Below, one piece after another: positions 1-9,687 of a DNA stretch of 64,000 nt. A program made the translations under genes and the position numbers. This stretch comes from Alectoria sarmentosa. Lineage: Eukaryota; Ascomycota; Lecanoromycetes; Lecanorales; Parmeliaceae. The notes beneath the pieces are model-generated. The model saw nothing but the letters and a program-made list of their open reading frames with translations. It did not search any database and was not told the origin of the DNA. The stretch covers positions 133,120-197,119 of the forward strand of contig WOGZ01000018.1 of assembly GCA_009733775.1 (NCBI GenBank). Reading direction: 5' to 3'. The number at the start of each line of letters is the position of its first letter. Position 1 is the stretch's first letter.

Positions 1-894
1 ATGCCGCATGCTACACCCGTGGTAGGACACGCAACTCCTCGTATGAATCAAGGAAGTCCTCCGATGACAGCAAACCCTGTAATGAACGGCGTGCCAAACC
101 AAGGCATGAATGGGCATCCACAATTCACACCTCAGCAATTGAATGAGATAATGATACGCCAGCAGCAGCAACGGAGGCAAGCGGATCTCAATCTCCAATA
201 CCAACAGCGCATGCAGAGTGGCTCTCCTAACGCGCAGATGTCTCCAGACGGGAGGCCACCCGTGCAGAACCTCCACCAACTCGCTCAACAGAATCAACAT
301 CAGGTCCGGAACGAGTACATGGCATCGTTGCAGAGGCAACAACAAGCCCAAATGCAGAATGGTAACGTCACTCACGGCATGCCCAACGGAGGCTCTCCGG
401 CTCAACGCCTTCAACAACCTCGACCTCCACAGCAGAATCCAAATCAGCAGCCTCAACCACAGCAACGCACGAATCCGAGTCCGCAGCAACAACAGCAGCA
501 GGCTTATATCCAAAGCTTCTACAACAAGGCAATGCAGAGCCTCGCCGCACATCACAATGGAAACGCGGCCGCCATAACCCAACAAGAGCAAAAAGAGGCA
601 AGGGAAGTGGCGATCTCGAAGGGAATGAGTTATTACAAGCAGCAACAAGCACTGTTGCGGCAGCAGCAACAGCAAATTGCGAATATGCAAGCGATGGGGC
701 AGATCCCGCCGGGGATGAACGGGCAAATGAATGGGATGGGTGCGCATATTGGTGGGCAGCAGATGAGTGAGCAGCAGAGGCAAGCGATGATGCAGATGGC
801 ACAGATGCCGCATATGGGTGGGCGTGGCGTACCAAATGTCAACGGGACCATCCATGCGCATACGAACGGTGGTGGGATGGGTGGGATGCAATGA
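1..894 (+). CDS. Gln/Met-rich C-terminal part of a transcription regulator, possibly SAGA subunit Spt20 (5' truncated)
   Basis: The reading frame is open from the first base of the window to a TGA at 892-894, so the gene very probably starts upstream and the Met at base 1 is internal. The visible 297 residues are low-complexity: long Gln runs (QQQQQ), Met/Gly/Asn/Pro repeats, and one more ordered stretch near residues 170-220 (IQSFYNKAMQSL, then QQEQKEAREVAISKG) that looks helical. This composition is typical of the tails of fungal co-activators; the pattern reminds me of Spt20 from SAGA, but the diagnostic N-terminal Spt20 domain is not in the window. Mediator or another Gln-rich co-activator is possible. 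That it is coding is fairly sure; the identity is a guess. Confidence 0.6.
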   Translation: MPHATPVVGHATPRMNQGSPPMTANPVMNGVPNQGMNGHPQFTPQQLNEIMIRQQQQRRQADLNLQYQQRMQSGSPNAQMSPDGRPPVQNLHQLAQQNQHQVRNEYMASLQRQQQAQMQNGNVTHGMPNGGSPAQRLQQPRPPQQNPNQQPQPQQRTNPSPQQQQQQAYIQSFYNKAMQSLAAHHNGNAAAITQQEQKEAREVAISKGMSYYKQQQALLRQQQQQIANMQAMGQIPPGMNGQMNGMGAHIGGQQMSEQQRQAMMQMAQMPHMGGRGVPNVNGTIHAHTNGGGMGGMQ

Positions 895-1369
895 AGGAGT
901 TGGAGATCAGGTGCATGGTCAAACAGACAGGAGATTGGAAGAGGAAACAGTTGAATGCGTGGAGTTGGATAACGATTACGCGGCAAGGAATTTCATGGGC
1001 GGTACGGCGGAGTAACGTATCTGGTGGTTCCTGTTGGGGGGACATTGATGGTGTTTGCCTTTTGTCGTATCGGCGGCGCGTAACTGACGGAGAGATTGCG
1101 ATGATTCGTCTATAACAGACGAGGCGGCCTTTGATCATTTGTTTGCTGGTGTGGCTGCCTGATTTTGTGAGAAGTTGAGATACCTGGAGAGAGCGACTCC
1201 CTCCGTTTGTTCATATTGGTAGAAAGGTGGTCTCATGGACTTATGCTCTGACGCTTGTGCAGAGTTTCACAACATGGCTTTGATGATCAGTTGGATAGGC
1301 AGTCGCGAAGCCTTCGGTCTTTGAATCTAGACATACAACTACATCTACAACCCTCTCCAGCACCTCAGC
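895..1369. other. Convergent intergenic region, 3' UTRs
   Basis: This lies between the stop codons of two convergent genes (the Gln-rich gene on + and the PPR gene on -). Short frames here carry no recognisable family and overlap several stops. I see only probable 3' UTR sequence. Confidence 0.6.
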
Positions 1370-4117
1370 TCATCGCTCCTCATCCATCTTGGGCACTAAA
1401 TCCCTCTCCCTCAACCCTTTGACCAATTCCCAAAAGAACTCCTTGTAGCCTGGCCGCGACCTCCCATGCCCCCACCTGCGCAGACCATCCTCCCGCACCA
1501 CGTCCTCCACCAACTCCCCACACCACACCCACTCCTTGGCCCTAATCATCGCTTTCATCACTTTGACCAGTGCCCTCCATCCCGGAAACCTCCCCAGCTC
1601 TGGCATCATTTTCAGAAACTTCAACGCTTCTTCAATCTCGTCGGCATCGGCATAGCCCTCGATCATGCGGTCGAGGAAAATGTAGTCCACCGTATTCGCC
1701 TGGCCGGAGTGACGCAAGGCGGACCAAAGGGAGGAAATGGCGGGGAGGTCGGGGAGCGGACGGCGGGTGAAGTAGTGGGTTATCAGTATCGTGTAGATTG
1801 CCTGGGCAGGGCGCAAGTTGCGGGCGACCATGTGGGCGAGTATGGTGCGGGCGGCCGGGACGTTGGGGGTGAAGTCGCGAGCTAGCTCTTTGCTGGCCGG
1901 GGTGAGCAGCCCGTACAGGAGGGAGCTGTAGGTGAAGGCGTTTGGCTCGATGCCCTGCCTGGCCATGTCCGCGAGGATGGACAAGACGGTGCTTTCCTGC
2001 GCCTCGGGGGGTAGGGTGTGGAAAGTTGATGTGGGATTTGAGACGAGGCCGTTTAGGATGATGGTGAAGGTTGCGACGTCGGGGGTGCATTTGGCGTCAG
2101 CCATCTGCTGGAGGTGGGCTTGTATGGAGGCTTGAGAGCCGCGGCGGACGAGGGGCCGGAGGAGTATGTTAAAGGTCATGGTTGAGAGGGTAATTTGATG
2201 GGAGCGGGCCCAGTCGAGGACGCGGGGGATCAGGAAGGGCTTGTCGATTTTTATTAGAGCGGATAGAGCGGCGTTGATGGGGGCGAGGCTGGGCCGCAGG
2301 GGGGTTTTGTTTTTGGGCTCCAGAGGGCTTTGGTTTTCCTCTGCGGTTTTGGTTCCAGCCGTCTCGTCGATTGCGGTGTTGGAGGATTCGAGGGGTGGTG
2401 CTGATTTCCAGGTTTGGCCCAGACTTTCGAGGGCCTTGAATCCTTCCTCCCACTTGTGGCGGCAAATGAGGCCGTGGATGTAGGTTGTCCAGTTATCGGC
2501 ATCTGGCGTCATACCTGACCGTAGCATGTTGGTCCATATTTCTTGTAAGGAGTCAATGTCCTTTACTTTCATGCAGCCTATGAGCATGGCATTGTAATGG
2601 CTATGATTTGGCAGACAGCCCGATTTGATCATGTGATTCCAGACCTCAATTGCGTGGTCATGAAGATGTAGTGCCCAGAATAAGCGAAGGAAGCAAGCAT
2701 ATAGCTTGTCAATAGAAATGGTTGAATTCTTTGAATTGTCTGCTTCGCGATGCACTTGAAACTGACTCCATAGGTCCATAGCCGATATAGTATCTAATCG
2801 CTTTGAGGTTCCTTCAATTTCTGCAAGGCGTTTACGCAGTCCCTTATCACTCCAGTCCAGACCATGCCTCTTTTGAGATGCGCTCATGGAAATTTTCGAA
2901 CCGCGTGATTGGTTGGGTTTCTCGGTCAAATCCAGTATATCCTTTGGCTCAGGCGAGGACTGTGACTCCCACCCTTCTAGAGCCTTTTCAGTGATCTCAG
3001 AAGAGACTCCTGCGTGAAGCAAGCACGTGGTAGCGATTGATCGATCTCGTTTCATGGCGTGGCCGAATCTATGGAATAGACTCATAATTTGCAACGAAGC
3101 TCTCATTCCGGCCGCTTTCAGACATCGGGCTGTCATCGCCGCAGCTTCTGTGGTCTCGTCAGGTGGTTTGGTTCGTAGTTTCTTTGAGTCGGAGCTTGAG
3201 AATCCCTCCGATGTCGAAGCCTTGTCATCCATTTTATCAGAGTTCCCTGAGAGGGGCACTAAAACACTGCTGGGATACAACTTATATCTCTCAATATATA
3301 CGTTCCATACTTCAAGGATCTCCTCCAATAGGATACGTATTCTCTCATCTGGTGCCACTCCACGGGTATCATCTGTAGACTGATATCTCAATCGTAGCAC
3401 GTTTCCAAGCTGACACCACAGCACATCATGCCACCAGTGTCTCATCACACCGTATTTCATATATTTTTTAATCGCGTCTGCCGGAGCAAAATCTCGACCA
3501 TTTATCACAAGACGCTGCTTTTGACAAATAGCTACTAGAATGTCACGGAAGGGTTCATAGTTGGCTTGCGTATCGATCGACGTGGAGCTGTAGTCGAAGA
3601 GCTTCTGATCAACGCCATTTGCCATAGCGTCCTTGCGAATCCATTTTTTAGCAAGCAGACTTTCGCAGTCTCTCCAGATCTCCTGCAACGGCGCGGTTCC
3701 TCGAAGCAGCTTGTTGTGCAATTCACGAAGACGGTCTGCAGAAGACCATTCAATTGCTGACCTTTCGATGGCCGCATCCTTCATATGCTGGACCTTGGGT
3801 GTCCGAGAATAGCGGTTTCTCTCTAGTGCTTGCTCATTGTCGCGATTGGATGCAAAGAGCGTCTCCAGAACTTTGTCGACCCCCTTCGGTTTTCGCTGTT
3901 CTTGGTATTGCTGCGCGAAGGTCAATCGCTTCTTTCGACGCTGGTTTCCGATTGGTGTGGGGTTGCCATTGGCCAACGGCGCCTCTTGAGGTGTTTTCCT
4001 GCTGTCATCGTCGCGGCCAACAAGCCGGCCCAGGGAAACGAAGCCTGAGTTGCGACGCTGGCATTTCCATCGGAGGAGCTGTCGACAGCATCGCAGACAT
4101 ACGTATGGCGCGTGCAT
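1370..4117 (-). CDS. Mitochondrial pentatricopeptide repeat (PPR) protein
   Basis: A single-exon gene of about 915 codons. I place the start at the ATG at 4117; the codon before it is TTG. The N-terminus (MHAPYVCLRCCRQLLRWKC) is rich in Arg, Cys and hydrophobic residues with no acidic residue, as expected of a mitochondrial presequence. Helical-hairpin PPR units are visible around residues 470-560 (DHAIEVWNHMIKSGCLPNHS, then LQEIWTNMLRSGMTPDADN) and again around 620-800 (IQAHLQQMADAKCTPDVATF, MARQGIEPNAFTYSSLLYGL). Fungal PPR proteins of this size bind organellar transcripts and act in processing, stability or translation; which RNA this one serves cannot be read from sequence. It faces the histidine phosphatase gene head to head, with about 260 bp between their start codons. 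Confidence 0.88.
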   Translation of the reverse strand: MHAPYVCLRCCRQLLRWKCQRRNSGFVSLGRLVGRDDDSRKTPQEAPLANGNPTPIGNQRRKKRLTFAQQYQEQRKPKGVDKVLETLFASNRDNEQALERNRYSRTPKVQHMKDAAIERSAIEWSSADRLRELHNKLLRGTAPLQEIWRDCESLLAKKWIRKDAMANGVDQKLFDYSSTSIDTQANYEPFRDILVAICQKQRLVINGRDFAPADAIKKYMKYGVMRHWWHDVLWCQLGNVLRLRYQSTDDTRGVAPDERIRILLEEILEVWNVYIERYKLYPSSVLVPLSGNSDKMDDKASTSEGFSSSDSKKLRTKPPDETTEAAAMTARCLKAAGMRASLQIMSLFHRFGHAMKRDRSIATTCLLHAGVSSEITEKALEGWESQSSPEPKDILDLTEKPNQSRGSKISMSASQKRHGLDWSDKGLRKRLAEIEGTSKRLDTISAMDLWSQFQVHREADNSKNSTISIDKLYACFLRLFWALHLHDHAIEVWNHMIKSGCLPNHSHYNAMLIGCMKVKDIDSLQEIWTNMLRSGMTPDADNWTTYIHGLICRHKWEEGFKALESLGQTWKSAPPLESSNTAIDETAGTKTAEENQSPLEPKNKTPLRPSLAPINAALSALIKIDKPFLIPRVLDWARSHQITLSTMTFNILLRPLVRRGSQASIQAHLQQMADAKCTPDVATFTIILNGLVSNPTSTFHTLPPEAQESTVLSILADMARQGIEPNAFTYSSLLYGLLTPASKELARDFTPNVPAARTILAHMVARNLRPAQAIYTILITHYFTRRPLPDLPAISSLWSALRHSGQANTVDYIFLDRMIEGYADADEIEEALKFLKMMPELGRFPGWRALVKVMKAMIRAKEWVWCGELVEDVVREDGLRRWGHGRSRPGYKEFFWELVKGLRERDLVPKMDEER

Positions 4118-4378
4118 CAACAGCTATGATGACTTTCAGTACCATTGGATGGAGGAAATACCTGACTGAACGTGAGGGTATGCAAGAATTTTAGAGCTCA
4201 GAGAGTCTCTTGGCATTCTCGGGTATAAGTAGGCCCTGCTAACCGGAGATAAAAGTTGAGGACCCTGACGCAAGAGGCAGGGGGGCAATATTTTCCCAAT
4301 TATCATCGGGTCTACTTGTATCGAAAAATTTCTTTGTAAAATTCCATCCTGTTATATTGTTTCGTTCTTCTGCTCGCT

Positions 4379-6364
4379 ATGACGACGCTTGTTCCCCGCC
4401 CGTCCTACACTTCAGATGAATTGGACCGTCTCTATCCTCAGAATTTGAAGCTTCAATTGGTGCAAATTGTATATACCCTTTCCTACAACGAATACTGGAA
4501 TTGCCTATCATGCGTTGGGAAAGCAGTTGCCGTGAGCTACTTATGTTGACTGACAACACTCCTTGTTTGTAGCTCCTCCGACATGGTACCTGAACTTCCA
4601 TCGCTCCGAAGAACAGACATTCTAAGAGGAAATATCAGGCGAAAGAAGTCCTGTCTCCACACGATTTCAGAATGTAAGTCTATGTTGTATTTGAAGAGTC
4701 TAGTCGATGACATCCACTATAGGCAGGACTCGCTCCTTGTATGGCTTGGCTCTCTCACCATAGGTGCTTGAACACTAAAAAAACGGGCAGACTGGCCCTA
4801 TTGCAACGCTGCCAAAAGAATGTCGAGCGTTACGATGACAAAAACAGATTGGTCGTCCTGGGACGAACTTCAATGGCGCAGGCGTTTGGAGACCTTCGGC
4901 GATAATGACGCATCAATATTGGCGTCTGGGCCCAATGGCGAGATTGACACTGTCTGGTAGGATATCAAAATAAAAAGCGGTCTGAATGTCCTTTGACCTA
5001 TGACGCAGTAACCTCGGGGAGTTGACAGACAAAGGTCGCGAGACCACCCTAGCGCTTGGCGAACGACTTAGACACCTCTATGTTGATCAGCTACAGTTCA
5101 TGCCTAAAATAATCGGCGACGCAGACATGATTTACCTCAGAGCAAGCCCATTGCCGCGAGCTCTGGACAGCGTCCAGGAAAGCTTTTGGGGCATGTACCC
5201 TCTCTCAGCAAGGACAGCATCTTTTCCGCCACCCACTATAATCACTCGTACAACGCAAGAGGAGACGATTTTTCCAAATGAATCGAGCTGTCGCCGTTTC
5301 AGTCAATTATCAAAGGCGTTCGCGCAGCGGACTGCCGATAGATGTGGGTACGAAATGCCCTTTGATGTTAAGGTTGCAACTTATGCTTAATAGGGAATGA
5401 GTCGCAAGAGATCGAGTACCTTAACAGGCTGATCGGAAAATGGATGCCAGACGGTTCCCGAGTCAAAGTCGATTCACATCCTCGACTATCTGGGATCATG
5501 GACACTATCAATTCGACATTAGGTCATGGGCCTGCAACTCGCTTGCCTTCCCCCTTTTACGACCCCAAAGGCCGCGACATTATCGAAAAGATTGGCGTCG
5601 AAGAATGGTTTTCCGGCTTCTCGGAAAGTAACGAGTATCGGCAAGTCGGCATTGGTGCTCTCGCGGGCGATGTTGTAGCACGCATGTTAGGTAATGTCGA
5701 AAGAAGCGGCAATGACGGTCTTCTCGAGATCGGCGGAGAAGATGGCTCCCAGGGCGCTGGAAGGGGAGGAGAGAAAGACATCAAATTTGGCCTGAGCGGC
5801 TGCCACGACACTTCTCTGGGGGGACTGCTAGCCGGCCTTGGATGCTTCGAGGGCGAGAAATGGCCGCCTTACACCAGTCATCTGGCTTTTGAATTATTTA
5901 GAGAATCGGGAGCCGACAGGGAGTCCATCGATGGAGAGAAGCTTGATAAGCCAGCTACTGCCGTCGCCCCACACAAGCAGAAGCAGGGTGCACTCAGCAC
6001 CTTCTTTAGTTCTGGAGGGAAGACCAAGATAGCTACCGAGGGCATCGCAAGGAAGACCACAGATGAGCTCAGTGCCACTGAGCGGGAGAAGCTGAGAGGC
6101 CATTACGTTCGCATACGGTACAACGATCGACCCGTCGTAGTTCCTGGATGTAAGCTGCCTGGAAAGCACCTTGATGGTGACGAAAGCTTTTGTACATTGG
6201 TACGTACATCTGCAACAGCAGATTCTGCTGCTCCTGCTCACATTCTATAGGAGGCTTTCAAGGCTATTGTCGATCGCTTCACGCCGAAGAATTGGAAGCA
6301 AGCTTGTATATCAAACATAGATAAACCTGCGTTCCCAGAAGAAATAGAGCCCGGTGGGTACTAA
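4379..6364 (+). CDS. Histidine phosphatase superfamily (branch 2) acid phosphatase-like protein
   Basis: The gene has eight exons: 4379-4468, 4573-4585, 4639-4673, 4723-4738, 4791-4956, 5009-5343, 5394-6199 and 6251-6364. They sum to 1575 nt (524 aa). Splicing across the small exons rebuilds the catalytic signature LLRHGERSP (residues 31-39), followed by an AGLAPYWPY segment. The second catalytic motif, HDTSL, starts near residue 356. Further family features are the segment LTDKGRETTLALGERLR and the pair of substrate-side motifs LRASPLPRALDS. A polar Ser/Lys/Thr-rich insert follows the HD motif. There is no obvious signal peptide, so it is probably intracellular. In this branch (acid phosphatase, lysophosphatidic acid phosphatase, phytase) the His of RHG is phosphorylated during hydrolysis. 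The substrate is not predictable. Exons 2 and 4 are only 13 and 16 nt long. Confidence 0.87.
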
Positions 6365-7492
6365 GTGAAACGGTTAGACGCTGGGTATCTTTAGCTTTCT
6401 ACCTATTAATCATTTCGTTCTACCCTGCCGCAACTTCTCAATGAGTCCCATAAATCTTCTCGGATGTTGCGAATGTGTGCGCCATCCTCGAGCCTAAAGA
6501 AATCGCTATCTTCCAATGGTAAAGCTTTCAAGGAGATCAGCGAGTTGCAAGAGCTGCCAGAGTCGTTCCTTCCCCGAGCTGATACCAATAACCAATAGCA
6601 TCAGCAGCGTAGCCTTGTGCTTACTCAGGATCAAGTCTTGAAGTTCTCATCACATCAAATCGCCCCCCACCCCCTTTAAACGTGTTTCCCTAGACGACTC
6701 TGCTTTCAAGCGTGATGCTAAATGAGGCCTCTTCCATGTCGCTATCAATCAAACAGCGCGCGAGATCGACGTCCTTTAGTCTCGCAATGATATCAGCAAA
6801 GCTGTCGGAAAAAAGAATGGCAGTACTCGTAGCGCCAAGGGCGTTAGCCTTTAAGCTCCCATGCGTTTTGGGTGGGGGGGGGAATTTGTTCCGCATAGGA
6901 TATTTGCTGACATGTGGAAGCAATACTGAAAGTGAGTGAATCAGACCGTGAGCCCCAACAATTGGGCTGGTATTCTCCAGTACCCAGGATATGCATGTAA
7001 AGCTACGGCTCGCACTTTTCCGGTGATGCGGCTGGGGTTGTTCCCGCTTCACGGATCCTACAAGTTGTATCAATTCTTCTGCCCAGAGCAAGATCTCACG
7101 CAACGATATACATATTTCTGGATACTGAGGGGACGAAACACCGACTGATGAACGCTCCCAAGCAATTTGTCAAGAGGGTTTCAAGCAGCCCCGTGAAACT
7201 TGGTGGTGCTATTCGAGACGATCTGGCGTATTAAGCCTTCTTTGACATGGGAAGAAGCCTGGATATTCACGTTGCAAAGCAAGGGCAATCAAATAAGATG
7301 TAGATGGCTACGTCCGGCGACGAGCGCGTATAGTCTTACACAATCGTGCAGATGCACATTGATAATACAACACCAAGCTCGCCATCGCAATTCTGGCCGT
7401 GGCCAATTGCATCCCGACTTTTCGCTCTGGGCAGCGCTCCGGCATCCTGATGGAAGAGAGAGAGCTCCCCGGCTCGAGAAAGGGTCTCGTTG
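6365..7492. other. Intergenic region with weak coding-like stretches
   Basis: The region lies between the histidine phosphatase (+) and the end of the P450 (-). On the minus strand two stretches look mildly coding, about 6690-6920 (ends with SFSITLESRVV) and 6406-6588 (contains ALPLEDSDFFRLEDG), but neither has a recognisable domain, start or confirmed splice pair. They may be remnants of a decayed gene or chance frames. Confidence 0.3.
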
Positions 7493-9687
7493 CTACCATT
7501 CTACCTTCTCAAAATAAACCTCGGCCTTGTACGCCTCATCGCCGCTCTTCCACATTTTGTCTGCTTCGGGAATTAATGTGGTTGAGAAATCCATGTATAT
7601 ATCCACCAGTGCCGTTTTCATCACTGAAAAGCGCATCATATGGTCAATGCCCAAGCTCATCTTGAAATGGATTTTTTTTACATGAAAAGGCGCAGAAGTA
7701 CTTACTGGCCATAGCCAACTCCCTGCCCATACAACTCCTCGGCCCGCTTGAAAAAGTGAACAGATGTTTGTACAATCTGAGATACTCTTCTCGATTATCG
7801 ACCAACCTAGCCAAGACATTAATCGGTCAGTATCTCGTCTTCTTTATGATGCCTTCAGCGCGGAGAGCCGCCACCAGATAAGGAAAAAAGCATCGCTCCT
7901 CGTTTCCATCTGTCTGCAAAAAACATCTCGTATGAGTTTCGAATTGGGCTGCGATAGACGAAGCCTGGGAGGGTAAATAGGAATGATTATACGTACCAGC
8001 GATCAGGATCGAATTTTTCAGGTGCTGGAAAGATATCAGGATGATGGTTAATCAAATGCGGTTGCGTCGATACTACAGTGCCTTCAGGGAGGTAGTAGCC
8101 CTCGATGGTGCAGCCGCCTGCAGGGACCAGGCGCGGTTGGTAAGTTTCTATTGTTTCGATACTGTGGAGGGACAGAAGCTGGTGTTACAAATGTATTCCA
8201 TTGGACAATAAGACATTGAGAAAGGGTGAAGATGTGGGGGATATTTTTGGCGTATAGTGCGGATTAAAGAAAAGCAAGATAGGTAGGTGTCTTTGCTCTT
8301 GACTGATCTGAAAGATTTGGAGGTGGGATTGTCTTCGGGGAGGGTTACTCACACACGCAACGTTTCCAGAATGAGTGCATTGAGGAAGGGCATTTTGTCA
8401 ATCTGGCCGTAGGTTCGGGCATCAACGTCCCGAGAAAGGTGGGAGCGAATTTCGTTGCGTAGACGGGTTTGGTGCTCCGAATGGTGGGTTAGTTTCTGCA
8501 TTAGGAGTTCGAGCGTGCAAGGAACAGGGTCATGGCCGGCTCCTGTGTTAGGTAAGATGCTTTCTTAGCGGTTGTGGATGGTTTGAGCAGTGGAAGATCG
8601 ATAAGTGGTGCAGGATTTGTAGAAGGAAGAGAACCAGGCGTACGTACCCATGTGATCCATTATTTCACTCGCGCGCTCATTCCAAGAAAGAGGTTGTCTT
8701 GTCGTAGGAGTCTTATAGGTCAATAGCCGCCAATAGACCCCTTGCTCGGAACTCCCCTTCTCCTCGCTCTCTACTTTCACAATGGAAGACATGTGTGCTT
8801 CGTACTGCTTCATGACAGACACAACCCACGCTTCAAACCGCGCATGAACACCACAACCATGAGGCGCGAAGAGCTTGGCGAAGCGTTTGAGTTCCGGCTG
8901 GCTTTCGAAAAAGAAGAACGAGTCGCGCTTGTCTTCATGCCAGAGTTCCCAGATGTCCATACCCAGTTCCTGCGTCGTGTTGGCGCCCGCCTGTAATTTG
9001 TCGAGGAACTTAGTGCCTTCAGTGTCTGAGAAGGCGAATGCTGTGAGAATATCTGCTCCTAACGGGCGGAAGAAGTTTCGTGGGACTAGGTGGCCAGTTC
9101 TACCGATACGACTGGCGAATGTTTGGTGCAGAAAAAATCGGATAAGCTTTGTGGTCCGGGTTCTGAGGATATTTTGGACGCGTGGACTATGAATTGATGA
9201 ACGGGAGTAGACGGGGGCAAAGATGCGTTTACGGGCAAGGTGTGCGGAACGTGATGTGAATGAGAACATGTTTAGTGTTCTATTGAAATTTGTGTATGTC
9301 AGAAAACCACTTCTTATGAAAGGACAATGCGGAGAACGCAAGGCAGGGTTACCCGAAGTTTCGGAAGACGGTATAATGTAAAGTCCTTTCAAAACCACCA
9401 TCGTATACTGTTTTGATACCTTGGGTCGTCATCATTGAGATTTCGTTGGGCCCGACTCGAATAAGTGGCAGGATCTCTCCATCACGTTTCATGTGAGCAT
9501 CGTAGTGTGCATAGCGTCTTCTGTTTTGAAAGATTTGCCATATGATGTAGCTCCGAGAGTATGGTGCAGACCAGTGGATTGTTGGAAATTGGGCAAGAGG
9601 GTCTGTCCAGTGTTTGTAGAATGCGTATAGTGCAAGTAAAGCAACGGAACATAGGATGAGACATAATTCAAGTGAAGAGAGATCCAT
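7493..9687 (-). CDS. Microsomal cytochrome P450 monooxygenase
   Basis: Read from the ATG at 9687 (an in-frame TTG lies just upstream). The N-terminus holds a membrane anchor (LCLILCSVALLALYAFY) and then a Pro-containing hinge. Exon 1 ends at 9353 and exon 2 starts at 9279. Later exons give the I-helix motif AGHDPVP (about 8540), the K-helix ETLR (about 8360), the PAPEKFDPDRW segment (about 8010) and the haem loop FSSGPRSCMGRELAMA (about 7720-7770, invariant Cys present). The last exon encodes the C-terminal strand region and stops at 7493. About 520 residues, normal for a class II fungal P450 anchored in the ER. The I-helix lacks the usual Thr after the acidic residue (Pro instead). No terpene cyclase, PKS or NRPS lies nearby, so its substrate is unknown. 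The last intron and the one between the DPDRW exon and the haem exon were inferred by eye. Confidence 0.9.

Noticed and set aside
368..835. Minus-strand open frame of about 155 codons opposite the Gln-rich gene
   Set aside because: It is the antisense shadow of a CAG/CAA-rich coding sequence, has Ala/Ser low complexity and no domain.
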